A stretch of DNA of 64,000 nt. It comes from Phycisphaerales bacterium AB-hyl4. Its GTDB lineage: Bacteria > Planctomycetota > Phycisphaerae > Phycisphaerales > Phycisphaeraceae. Location: the NCBI GenBank assembly GCA_041821185.1, contig JBGUBD010000004.1:62001-126000 (forward strand), given 5' to 3'. The stretch's first letter is position 1; the number at the start of each line of letters is the position of its first letter. The notes beneath the pieces were generated by a model, which was not told the origin of the DNA, searched no databases, and worked only from the letters and a program-made list of their open reading frames with translations. Positions 45,895-53,613 of the stretch are shown one piece after another. A program made the position numbers and the translations under genes.

Positions 45895-46623
45895 TCACTT
45901 CGAAACAAGCCTGCGGCGGCGGCCAAAGCAGGCAGCCAGAGCAAACGCGAAAATCGAACCCATGCCCGGCTCAGGCACCAGCACGCCATGAACGACCAAA
46001 CGAGGCCCCGGTGCATCTGACAAATCATTGTTGAACAGCAAGGCGTCTTGCGGAATTGATTCGTCGTGCTGCTTCAAAAGCACGCCATAGTTTGGGCTTG
46101 TCCCGTCGCCCCACGCCTGCACCAGGCCCGTCACGTCGTAGACATGCGTGTAGACGGGACTGTCAAACCCCCCCCACCAGTCATTCTGGACCAGGTACGG
46201 GTCGGCTTCGTAGCTCGGCTGAGTGTTCCATGACGTGTTCGTGCCAGGGCTCCATGCCTCGGTGACCTGATGCACCGCGACGTCCATGTAGTCGCCGTTG
46301 TACGGCGCGAAGACGGTCAGCTCGATGGTCGCAGTTGTTATCGAGGCAAACATGTCCAGTCCGCCGAACTGCAACAGCGCGCGATAGGGAGACTCGCTGG
46401 CGTTGCCGTGCGCTCCGATCGCGAACGCCGAATCCCCCGGCGACATTGTGTTGCCGTGATAAGCAGGAACCCCGCCACGAAGCGTCGCCGCCTGACCATC
46501 GCTGGGAGCAAGGTAGAACGTCTCCGTCACAGACGCGTGCGCCTGGACGGCCATCGACATCAACGCCACCACAACGAACAGCTTCGCACCAACCCAACGA
46601 ACCATGTGTACATCCATCATCAT
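45895..46623 (-). CDS. DNRLRE-type PEP-CTERM exported protein
   Basis: A 242-residue protein with a signal peptide (LFVVVALMSMAVQAHAS). A DNRLRE-like beta domain follows (TETFYLAPSDG…, YRALLQFGGLDMFASITTATIELTVFAPYN, VHQVTEAWSPGTNTSWNTQPS, VTGLVQAWGDGTSPNYGVLLKQ). The C-terminus is a PEP-CTERM sorting tag: VPEP, a short hydrophobic run and RRRR. Such proteins are cut and anchored or released by an exosortase. AGGAGA precedes the ATG. It is the first gene after the GntR regulator, so it is probably co-regulated with the glycan cassette. Confidence 0.82.
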   Translation of the reverse strand: MMMDVHMVRWVGAKLFVVVALMSMAVQAHASVTETFYLAPSDGQAATLRGGVPAYHGNTMSPGDSAFAIGAHGNASESPYRALLQFGGLDMFASITTATIELTVFAPYNGDYMDVAVHQVTEAWSPGTNTSWNTQPSYEADPYLVQNDWWGGFDSPVYTHVYDVTGLVQAWGDGTSPNYGVLLKQHDESIPQDALLFNNDLSDAPGPRLVVHGVLVPEPGMGSIFAFALAACFGRRRRLVSK

Positions 46624-46711
46624 CGAGTCTCCTGAAGAGAAAGGAAGGGAACTTTAAAAACCGGCAATTGAACAGACAACCGTAAAGGCGTTTCCCCCGT
46701 TGTGACCATGC

Positions 46712-47776
46712 TCATGCGCCGGATGGAGGCACGATGTCCCTCGGCCCGACCAATTCGTGAATAGTTTCCCGCCCCTGCTCGTAAGCAGCCAGGAAATGTG
46801 TTATCGCCTCAATGATCATGAGATCCCCACGATGAGGCATCACGTGCGTGTACGCCCGCTCCACCGGCTCAAGCGCCGCTGGGTTGGCAAATGTGACGAT
46901 GGGATACCGTTCCGTACTCAACTCACGCTGACGGTAGGCATTCACAACAGCACCAACCTCCGCTTCCGTTGTGATGAGCGAGAACGGCTGGCCCTGCATG
47001 TCCAACATGCGGTTGATGGCGGCTTCCGACGTAGCTTCCGTCGCCATCTGAAGAATCGCACCCTTCTGAGGCAGTTTCTGCACCGCCGCCATGTACGCCA
47101 TGAGCAACTCTTGTGTGATTTGCAGGGTCGGCGAGGCCTTAAGCAGCATCGCAATCGGCTGCTTGGGGCACGTCGCAACCAAGTGGTCAATCATCGCGCC
47201 AACAATCGCTTTGATGTCCAGACGCACCTGCGGAACCCATGCGGAAACCGGATGATTGCCCACCACCAGATAAGGCAGCTTCAACTCCTCCATCACCGCA
47301 CAATGAAGGTCCGTGACCCAGCCATCCAGCAGTAGCCCCTGACAGTGAGCCTGAGTCAATGCGGCGGGGCGACGCCCCCGGATCAGATCCCGCGTGATCA
47401 GATTCGCCGAAGTAATCGCAATACCGCGTTCAGACAACCATTGTTCCGCTGTCACCATTTCAGACAGGTAGTAGGCATTCTCTTGCAGAACCGAATCAAC
47501 AACCATCATCACCAATGACGTCAACTCACGCCGGGGCTGGCCGTTTTCAGCCAAATCCGCCACGAACGTCCCAGCCCCCTGCCGGCGAACCAGGTAGTTT
47601 TCACTTTCCAGAAGCGAGATGGCCTGACGAACCGTATTGCGCGAAACCTTATACGTCGCCGACAGCTCCTGCTCAGTCGGGAGCCTGCCATTCGGGCCGT
47701 AAACACCGCCCTGAATCTGCGCTTTCAGGGCGTGGCTCAAGTTCAGGTACTTTGCGTAGCGGGTAAGGGAGGTCAT
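46712..47776 (-). CDS. GntR-type regulator with LacI-like sensor domain
   Basis: A 354-residue regulator. Residues about 1-75 form the GntR winged helix (LSHALKAQIQGGVYGPNGRLPTEQELSATYKVSRNTVRQAISLLESENYLVRRQGAGTFV). The remainder is a periplasmic-binding-protein-type sensor (SLVMMVVDSVLQENAYYLSEMV…, CQGLLLDGWV…, PYLVVGNHPVSAWVPQVRLDIKAIVGAMIDHLV), as in AraR-like GntR proteins that bind sugars. It heads the minus-strand cassette and has a strong promoter overlapping a palindrome just upstream, so it probably represses itself and the genes that follow. The start at 47776 is preferred over a GTG/ATG frame extending to 47824. Confidence 0.85.
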   Translation of the reverse strand: MTSLTRYAKYLNLSHALKAQIQGGVYGPNGRLPTEQELSATYKVSRNTVRQAISLLESENYLVRRQGAGTFVADLAENGQPRRELTSLVMMVVDSVLQENAYYLSEMVTAEQWLSERGIAITSANLITRDLIRGRRPAALTQAHCQGLLLDGWVTDLHCAVMEELKLPYLVVGNHPVSAWVPQVRLDIKAIVGAMIDHLVATCPKQPIAMLLKASPTLQITQELLMAYMAAVQKLPQKGAILQMATEATSEAAINRMLDMQGQPFSLITTEAEVGAVVNAYRQRELSTERYPIVTFANPAALEPVERAYTHVMPHRGDLMIIEAITHFLAAYEQGRETIHELVGPRDIVPPSGA

Positions 47777-47836
47777 GGGAAACCACTGCCCTGCTTTTTG
47801 CTTCAGATCGCCAACCAACTCCACTCAATATTCATG

Positions 47837-47871
47837 CCATACCAATATAACTAGTATGGAATGTTTGTCAA
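47837..47871 (-). promoter_or_regulatory. Sigma-70-type promoter with overlapping operator palindrome
   Basis: On the minus strand TTGACA (47866-47871), a 16-base spacer and TATATT (47844-47849) form a near-perfect promoter. A palindrome CCATAC-N11-GTATGG (47837-47859) covers the -10 element. This placement suits repression, most simply by the GntR protein encoded 60 bases downstream. Confidence 0.7.
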
Positions 47872-47879
47872 TACGTTCA

Positions 47880-48412
47880 AGTGATTTTCCAGCCAATGCA
47901 CCGGCGGCAGTAAGGAAGCCCCTTATCAACATCCAAAACGTTCCAGCGCACAGCCTGGCCTTCGCCCACGGCGCCTTCGTGCCCTCGATGATGATTTTGA
48001 CGCCCTCGCCGCTGGGCGAGATCTCCGTGTACGAGTTGAACGTGTCGACGATCTGCTGCGCGCTGTCGACCAGCGTGCCGTCGTCGTTCAGGCAATCGTC
48101 CAGGTCGATCCCGCAGTACGGATCGTCCGGCGTGAACACGAAGCCGATGCCAGCAAAGGCCGAACCTCCGCCGAGGGCATGGACCACCTCGGCGAAGGTC
48201 GACCAGTTGGACGGATCCGTCGCGTCGATTTCCTGTCCGGATCGGAAGTCGGTCGGCAGCTTAGTGATCTCGCCCTTGCGAACACCATAGCGCCACACGA
48301 TCCATTGCCGACGTTCCCGCAAGGGCGCGGGCACGCCGTCGGGGTTGCAGGTGATGGCCGGGCGCAAGGGCTCGGCCGTTGACGAAGTTCCATCGCGTGG
48401 TCCGCGGTCCAT
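47880..48412 (-). pseudogene. Truncated phage/plasmid primase N-terminus
   Basis: The first about 155 residues resemble the start of the primase-polymerase proteins of phages and plasmids: NPDGVPAPLRERRQWIVWRY, KLPTDFRSGQEIDATDPSNWSTFAEVV, GIGFVFTPDDPYCGIDLDDC (likely metal-binding acidic residues) and YTEISPSGEGVKIII. Full proteins continue for several hundred residues with a helicase domain. Here the match stops near 47950, and the frame then runs into the promoter of the GntR gene. It is therefore an N-terminal relic cut at or near the edge of the carbohydrate cassette. Confidence 0.65.
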
Positions 48413-48430
48413 GCGCGATCACCTCCCGTG

Positions 48431-48736
48431 TTACGAGGCCTTCGCGATCGCCTGAGGGTTGGCATGCCCAGGCGGTCGCTGAATGACTAAGGCGTCGTCT
48501 CCGAACTCGCGGGCGACGAAGCCGCTGAAAATTGTGTTGAGCTGCCGACCCACTGCCAACGTCGCGTCGATCACCACGGCATGAGCGCGTTCATCACATT
48601 CGAAGGCGCATTCCAAACGCACCCGCGTTTCGCCGTGCATGCTCGTCACGGCCAGCAACGCCAGATGTAGCGTGTCGCACACTTCAGCAAAGCACACGCC
48701 GCGGTCGAAGATGTAGCGACATCCCGAGAGCGCCAT
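48431..48736 (-). CDS. Hypothetical protein of the mobile-element relic
   Basis: A 101-residue protein with a very good ribosome site (AAGGAGGTGCCGCC before the ATG). The sequence (LHLALLAVTSMHGETRVRLECAFECDERAHAVVIDATLAVGRQLNTIF) looks like a small alpha/beta protein. No family is recognised. It stands 18 bases upstream of the primase relic on the same strand, so it was probably part of that replication module. Confidence 0.55.
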   Translation of the reverse strand: MALSGCRYIFDRGVCFAEVCDTLHLALLAVTSMHGETRVRLECAFECDERAHAVVIDATLAVGRQLNTIFSGFVAREFGDDALVIQRPPGHANPQAIAKAS

Positions 48737-48811
48737 GGCGGCACCTCCTTGGTCGGCAACAAAAACGCGGGGGCCTATCTGTCATATACGCAAACACCGC
48801 GCGCCCTCCGA

Positions 48812-49462
48812 TTAACGCAGGTACAAATGAAGGTTGTGCTCAGTGAAGCAGTCCTTGATCGCGGCCAGTTCCTGTTCCAGTTCATCGAGCGTGGCGCCCA
48901 CAGCTTTCGCCAGCCGGGCTTTCGCCATCCGCCGCGGAACCAACTTCAGGATTCGCTGCTGCCGAGGTGTAAGCATTGACGTGACCGCATCGAGGTCGTG
49001 TTGCAGGTCGTTGACATCTGGCGCAGGTACGTTGGGGTCGGCAATAGTCTGGCTGGCTTCGAACTGGCCATCCTCGCCATCACCGTTGCCGCTGGTGACC
49101 GTCTGGTTCAGCGACATCTCTTCCCGAGCACGGTTGCGCTTAGCAGCCGTGTCGTAACGCGCCATTGAAATGATCTCGTTATCGACGGCCATCTCGGCAA
49201 AGGTCGGGAAACTGGAACGCTCGGGATCGAACTGAGATTCACGTTTGGTCAGCAGCAACCACAAACTCTGCCGAGTGTCCTTCACCTCCACCCCGGCGTA
49301 CCGCATGTTTCGAGCATACGTTGCCGACTTACCTCGGATGAGCGCCTCGATCTTCGGGTCGCGTAGGTGGGCCGGGGCCATGGTGCCATCAGCACGTCGC
49401 CAGAGAGCATCCTCATTGGCCTGTGATCGCTTCTGAACCTGTTTGGACTGGGGGTGTTGCAT
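48812..49462 (-). CDS. Sigma-70-like factor of phage/plasmid type
   Basis: A 216-residue protein. The middle has KRESQFDPERSSFPTFAEMAVDNEIISMARY, resembling sigma region 2 (a core-binding helix in the form FDpergsfpTFa…). The C-terminus has DLDAVTSMLTPRQQRILKLVPRRMAKARLAKAVGATLDELEQELAAI, resembling region 4 helix-turn-helix. An acidic linker separates them. Such factors occur in planctomycete mobile elements beside primase genes. The start at 49462 has GGAG upstream; an upstream ATG would add 13 residues. Confidence 0.6.
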   Translation of the reverse strand: MQHPQSKQVQKRSQANEDALWRRADGTMAPAHLRDPKIEALIRGKSATYARNMRYAGVEVKDTRQSLWLLLTKRESQFDPERSSFPTFAEMAVDNEIISMARYDTAAKRNRAREEMSLNQTVTSGNGDGEDGQFEASQTIADPNVPAPDVNDLQHDLDAVTSMLTPRQQRILKLVPRRMAKARLAKAVGATLDELEQELAAIKDCFTEHNLHLYLR

Positions 49463-49688
49463 CGCTGCAATCTCCGCCTGGGGGTGTGAAACCCGGCACA
49501 CGTCGCGCCGGACACCCCCCGCGGAAATTGCAGTTTGGGCGCAGCAGAAAACGCCGACCTGTTCATACAGGACAGTTATGACAGGGTTTACGATCCGGCA
49601 AAAGTCAGATTGCAGTTGCAGTTCTAAGGTGCAACTGCAATTTGGCAGGCTAAAAAGGCTGGAATGGCGTCATCGAGACCAGGTCGGT

Positions 49689-50459
49689 TCAGAACTTGTG
49701 GCGCATGATTTCCTGCAGGTCGTTCGCCGTCCTCCACAACAGACGAAGCACGCCACCGTCCTTGTGCCTCAGGCAGCGGGATACGGTAGAGGGGTGAACC
49801 TCGGCCAATTTCGCGAGTTGCTCTTGCGTGGGACGCGGAAGCAATTTTGCCTCGCCCCGGGCCCCGGTTTCATCCGCATGATCCTTTGCGGTCTTGATGT
49901 GAGCTTTCACGGCCGCCACGACTTTGGCCATGTTTGCAGCGGCTACCGGCCGAATCGGCGTCTCTGTTGCGTTCGGTGACTTGGCGCGGCGTCGTTTGCG
50001 ACCAGGCGCACCATCATGCGTTGTGGTGGAACGTGCAGATGCAGATGCTGAAGCCAGTGCAGGAGCACGGTCACGTTCGTAGCTGACATTGCCCATGAAC
50101 AGGATGCCGCCAAGCGAGTACGGTGGAATCGTACCTCGTCGAAGTTCAGGGGCGAGTTCGGCACTCATCCGGTCAAGCGCACAGTTGATTTGGGAAGCAT
50201 GACGCTTGTAGAGTTTGAATATCCGTTCCGCCGCCTCGTCACATGGTTCGTTCAAATTGCGGTACGCGCGGGATGCTTCAGGAAATCGCACGGCGAAATC
50301 GGTGACGTTGTCGATCTTCTCCAACTCGGTGCAAAGGCGAATGTACGACTCTGCCAGCCTTCGGTCAGTTGCCGGATCCAGCGTGTGCCGCCAGATGTCG
50401 GTGCGATACGGCGCATCCGACCAATGAGTGGGGACGCAGCAGGCGCGGAACTTCGTCAT
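49689..50459 (-). CDS. Hypothetical protein with C-terminal helix-turn-helix
   Basis: Up to 256 residues. The N-terminal half is helical with no recognised family (RRLAESYIRLCTELEKIDNVTDF…, AERIFKLYKRHASQINCALDRMSAEL). A basic, low-complexity middle (GRKRRRAKSP) precedes a helix-turn-helix near the end: PTQEQLAKLAEVHPSTVSRCLRHKDGG. It probably binds DNA for the relic element. The first about 15 codons overlap a transposase relic on the other strand, so the real start may be further downstream. Confidence 0.5.
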   Translation of the reverse strand: MTKFRACCVPTHWSDAPYRTDIWRHTLDPATDRRLAESYIRLCTELEKIDNVTDFAVRFPEASRAYRNLNEPCDEAAERIFKLYKRHASQINCALDRMSAELAPELRRGTIPPYSLGGILFMGNVSYERDRAPALASASASARSTTTHDGAPGRKRRRAKSPNATETPIRPVAAANMAKVVAAVKAHIKTAKDHADETGARGEAKLLPRPTQEQLAKLAEVHPSTVSRCLRHKDGGVLRLLWRTANDLQEIMRHKF

Positions 50460-50532
50460 GGAGGCGGAGGATCAGGGCTTCAAGATCGGGCACCTGATCC
50501 ACGACTGCGACACGAAGTACACCGAGCGCGTT
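50408..50532 (+). pseudogene. Fragment of a DDE integrase-type transposase
   Basis: One frame reads AHPTNEW, and after a shift another reads QQARNFVMEAEDQGFKIGHLIHDCDTKYTE. Together they match the segment of IS-type integrase-core transposases that runs from the HPT…W region to the second catalytic Asp (here in HDCDTK). Everything else of the enzyme is gone, and a frameshift splits what is left. Confidence 0.6.
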
Positions 50533-50603
50533 TCGTCTGTGGCTGTCCGTGGGGTATCGCCGGCAGTTGGCACAATTCGCGTCACAATTTCGCCGGCGTC
50601 GGC

Positions 50604-50790
50604 ACTCTCCCTGTGCGCAACCCATCAAACGGGATTTCTCTCGAAAAGTTTGCGCATTCTTTTAACAGCAAAACACCCCTGATTTCGCGAGTTCGCGCGA
50701 GGCGTAAGTACAGATGATTTCAGCCTTTGCCCCTGTTAAACACTTTTTTGAGGCGGTCGTTGTCGCGCGTTAAAAGCGCGAACTGGTTCG
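50604..50790 (+). repeat. 187-bp repeat, copy B
   Basis: The same repeat as 28335-28521, same orientation and length. It begins 70 bases after the transposase relic. The variable core (about 15 bases, near 50673-50687) and scattered changes distinguish it from copy A, while the ends and hairpin sequences are kept. Confidence 0.8.
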
Positions 50791-51392
50791 AGCCCTATAG
50801 AGGGGTCGAGCGCAACGAAATGCGTGTCTCGCGTCGGTGGGTTGCGCTTAGCGGCCTGTGACGAACATGACGAACCAGAGAGTTTTTTGACCCCTCAAAG
50901 TCGCGAAGGGCTGGCTTTGGTCATGGTGCAGGCCGATGCCTCCCCTACCGCCGTGCCACCCGGTTCCGGCGGTGTTCACTTATGCGCGCCCCCGCCACAG
51001 AGACGCAAGAGAGGCGATTATACCCGATGCCGAAGCTGTTCCATCCGCTGTTGAAGGTGATCGCCCACGCCACCCATCGCGAGCTGGCGGCGCAGGTGCA
51101 GGGGGCACCTGCCAAGGGGGCCGCTTGGGCCGTGGAGTGGGCGTCCGGCGTCGCCGACTGCAGAGCGCCAAACGGGCGCATTTCCATGGCGAGGGCAACG
51201 TGGATCGGCGTCGCGTTCGCGGGTGTTGGGGCATGTACCATTTTACAGCCCCGGCATCTGAGATGACATCGTCCAGCCTGCAGATCCAATCTCCATCGCA
51301 CGACCTCTGCCGGCGATCATGCACCTGTTAAACTCGCAAGACATGATACAGAAGCGGTTTAGGATGCCCGGCGGCTTGGCCATCGGGTCCGT
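50791..51392. other. Intergenic stretch after repeat B
   Basis: I see no gene, RNA or clear promoter. Frames on both strands are arginine/proline-rich shadows. It separates relics of mobile DNA from the second carbohydrate locus. Confidence 0.4.
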
Positions 51393-53507
51393 TCAACCGT
51401 TCGGTTGCTCGACATCCACCACGCAGGTTAACGGCCGACCAAACGGCAAGGTCGTTTTGAGACAGACCGATGAACCGCCCGGAATGGTCGTCATCTGGAC
51501 TGCGGCCCCCCCAAGTTCACCACCGCCACCCTGAAATGCCGAAACCGCCTGAACCTTGTCCGGCGCCACCGGCATGTTCCACGTGACGCTCGGCCAATCA
51601 TCTCGACTCAAATTGAATAACGTCAGGATCCTTCGACCCCCGACGGCCGCCACCGACGCCAACGGATAGACGCCGCCACTGACCTCCCATGCCGGTCGTT
51701 CTCGGCCAAGCCATCGCAGGGTTGCCGCCAGTTGTACCTGCCGGTATGGATGAAGAAACGGCGTACCAAATGCGGTGGCCATTTCAAGAGGCAGGATGGC
51801 GATGCGCCCGCCCCACTTATTCTCGAACAACGTCAGCATCGGCGCAACGTGCTGGCGATTCTGATCGACGATTTCGCTGACCACGCGGGCCGAGTCGGCC
51901 GGCTCAAGATGAACGTAGCGTCCCTGCCCCAACAGGTCCGGCAACGTCAACGTCAGATAACGGTCAACGGCCCCGCCGAACGCAACATCCGTCATCGCTT
52001 CAGCCGCGGTAACATGCCCGACATTGAGCGTGCGGAACGGGCCCGGCTCAGCGCCAACCAGTTCGCCGAAACCGCGTCGATGCAGCACGGCAAGCGCAGC
52101 AGCATCAATGAACATGCCACCGCGCAACACCGCTTCAAGGCTCGCATCGTCAAATGCATCGAGCATCTGTCCATCAGTCGCCACGACCGACGCGCAGTCA
52201 TACGTCGTCGGAAAGCCCAGCATGTTGAGCGATGCTTCAAATGCGCCATCCACCGGAATCAAGGCTTCATAACGCGCCCCCGACGATAGTCGACGAACAT
52301 CACTGGCACGCTCGTGGTGCAGCACCTGCACACCCTGGAACGTGCCGTCGAACGCTTGGCTGCGGCCGTCGCCATGCATGACATGCCGCAGTCGCTCGAG
52401 CATCGGCCGAGCTTCGCGGAGCATTGTGGCCCACATCGGATCCACCGACAACGACGAACCAAGGTGATCGAAGAGGTTCAGCGTCGCCCCTGCACACCCG
52501 CGGGCCACGGACAGCGCAACCTGTGTCATCGTAAACGATCGGCTCTTGGCGTAGCCCGTGAACGGCACGTTCTCCACCTCGGTCTGCTCGATCGTGCCCT
52601 TCGGCAGGACATGTCGTGTCCGGTGAATCTGAGCCGCACTGTCATACAGCCCCACAGCCGAGCCTTCCGTGTAGTTTCCCAACGTCGGTCGGCTATGGAT
52701 CACACCCGGGCCACCGCTCATCCGCTTGGCCAAGCCGCGCCAGTCCCGTCCATCCAGACAGTGATTGGCGGGACCGGATGACATCAGCCCGATGCGCGTA
52801 GCAGGCGAGATGCCATGTACGGCGTCGGCGAGCACGCCCCCGAGCTCGTGCATCGTATCTCGCTGAAAATCAAACCATGCTCGCCGCCAGGGGTGCGCCT
52901 CACCGGGAGCAAGCAATGCATCGACCAATTGCTCGCGCGTCAGCGTCGAGACACCGACACGCCGCGCGAATGCGCCGAGGTGAAGCGGACAAAAGCAGCC
53001 GAACGCGGCCGGCTGATGGTTGAACGTGCGGATGTCGTCTTCGATCCAGATGACCGCTGGCTCCAGTGTTGCATACAGCTTCCAAAGCTCGACCGCATGA
53101 TGCTGAAACCGTTCGCATCGCGGGCACGCCTGGGCGCGGCATACCACACCGTCGTGGCCGACCATCCAATGAAAGTCGGGAAACCGGGCACGCAGGTCTC
53201 GGCCGCGGTCGATGTGGCCTTGTGTGACCCAGGGATTCAGCGAAAAAGTCACGCCGACTTTATGCAAGGCATCCCGTGCTTGCTTAAGTTTCGAAACGTA
53301 CTCGCACACCCACGCCACCGTCGGCATGCCTTGGCTGAACTCTTCAGCGTCGACCTTGAGAATCACCTCATCAACACAGGCGTCACGGCAGAATGTCAAC
53401 AATTCCTCAAGCCGCGATTCGAAACACCACGGCGGCAGGGTCCGCCGAATCGCGTACAGCGGCGCATTGACAGCGGAGCGCGGATGCGTAGCGTGAGAGT
53501 CGGTCAA
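51393..53507 (-). CDS. Large hypothetical glycosidase-like protein
   Basis: A 704-residue protein without a signal peptide. The first 330 residues read like a TIM barrel (LLTFCRDACVDEVILKVDAEEFSQG, VGVTFSLNPWVTQGHI, AVIWIEDDIRTFNH, ARGCAGATLNLFDHLG), with IWIEDD a candidate acidic site. The region from about 350 to 560 resembles a Rossmann or glutamine-amidotransferase-like domain (FDGTFQGVQVLHHERA, AVLRGGMFIDAAALAVLHRRGFGELVG). The last 140 residues are beta-rich. The layout recalls GH42-type beta-galactosidases, but no family is certain. It may be the first gene of region 4 or the end of the minus-strand operon starting with the LacI gene. Confidence 0.55.
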   Translation of the reverse strand: MTDSHATHPRSAVNAPLYAIRRTLPPWCFESRLEELLTFCRDACVDEVILKVDAEEFSQGMPTVAWVCEYVSKLKQARDALHKVGVTFSLNPWVTQGHIDRGRDLRARFPDFHWMVGHDGVVCRAQACPRCERFQHHAVELWKLYATLEPAVIWIEDDIRTFNHQPAAFGCFCPLHLGAFARRVGVSTLTREQLVDALLAPGEAHPWRRAWFDFQRDTMHELGGVLADAVHGISPATRIGLMSSGPANHCLDGRDWRGLAKRMSGGPGVIHSRPTLGNYTEGSAVGLYDSAAQIHRTRHVLPKGTIEQTEVENVPFTGYAKSRSFTMTQVALSVARGCAGATLNLFDHLGSSLSVDPMWATMLREARPMLERLRHVMHGDGRSQAFDGTFQGVQVLHHERASDVRRLSSGARYEALIPVDGAFEASLNMLGFPTTYDCASVVATDGQMLDAFDDASLEAVLRGGMFIDAAALAVLHRRGFGELVGAEPGPFRTLNVGHVTAAEAMTDVAFGGAVDRYLTLTLPDLLGQGRYVHLEPADSARVVSEIVDQNRQHVAPMLTLFENKWGGRIAILPLEMATAFGTPFLHPYRQVQLAATLRWLGRERPAWEVSGGVYPLASVAAVGGRRILTLFNLSRDDWPSVTWNMPVAPDKVQAVSAFQGGGGELGGAAVQMTTIPGGSSVCLKTTLPFGRPLTCVVDVEQPNG

Positions 53508-53566
53508 GTCAGTGCTCCGCTTGTCTTATTTCGTGTGAAAATACATTGGATGAAACGGGCGTAAAG

Positions 53567-53596
53567 AAAGCCCACTTTGCAATGAAAGCGGGCTTT
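53567..53596 (-). terminator. Rho-independent terminator of the DUF4091 gene
   Basis: On the minus strand AAAGCCCGCTTT and AAAGTGGGCTTT form a 12-base stem with one mismatch around a 6-base loop, followed by CTTTAC. It starts 17 bases after the DUF4091 stop codon. Confidence 0.7.
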
Positions 53597-53613
53597 CGTG
53601 AACTCACCGTCAT

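Noticed and set aside
28335..50790. 187-bp repeats as integron attC sites
   Set aside because: GTTAAAC and TTTAAC words are present, but the R'' and R' core consensus is not met in full, no integron integrase is near, and the 22-kb spacing is unlike gene cassettes.
28335..50790. 22-kb block as a composite transposon with IS ends
   Set aside because: The repeats contain no transposase, and the only transposase trace is a frameshifted scrap outside copy B.
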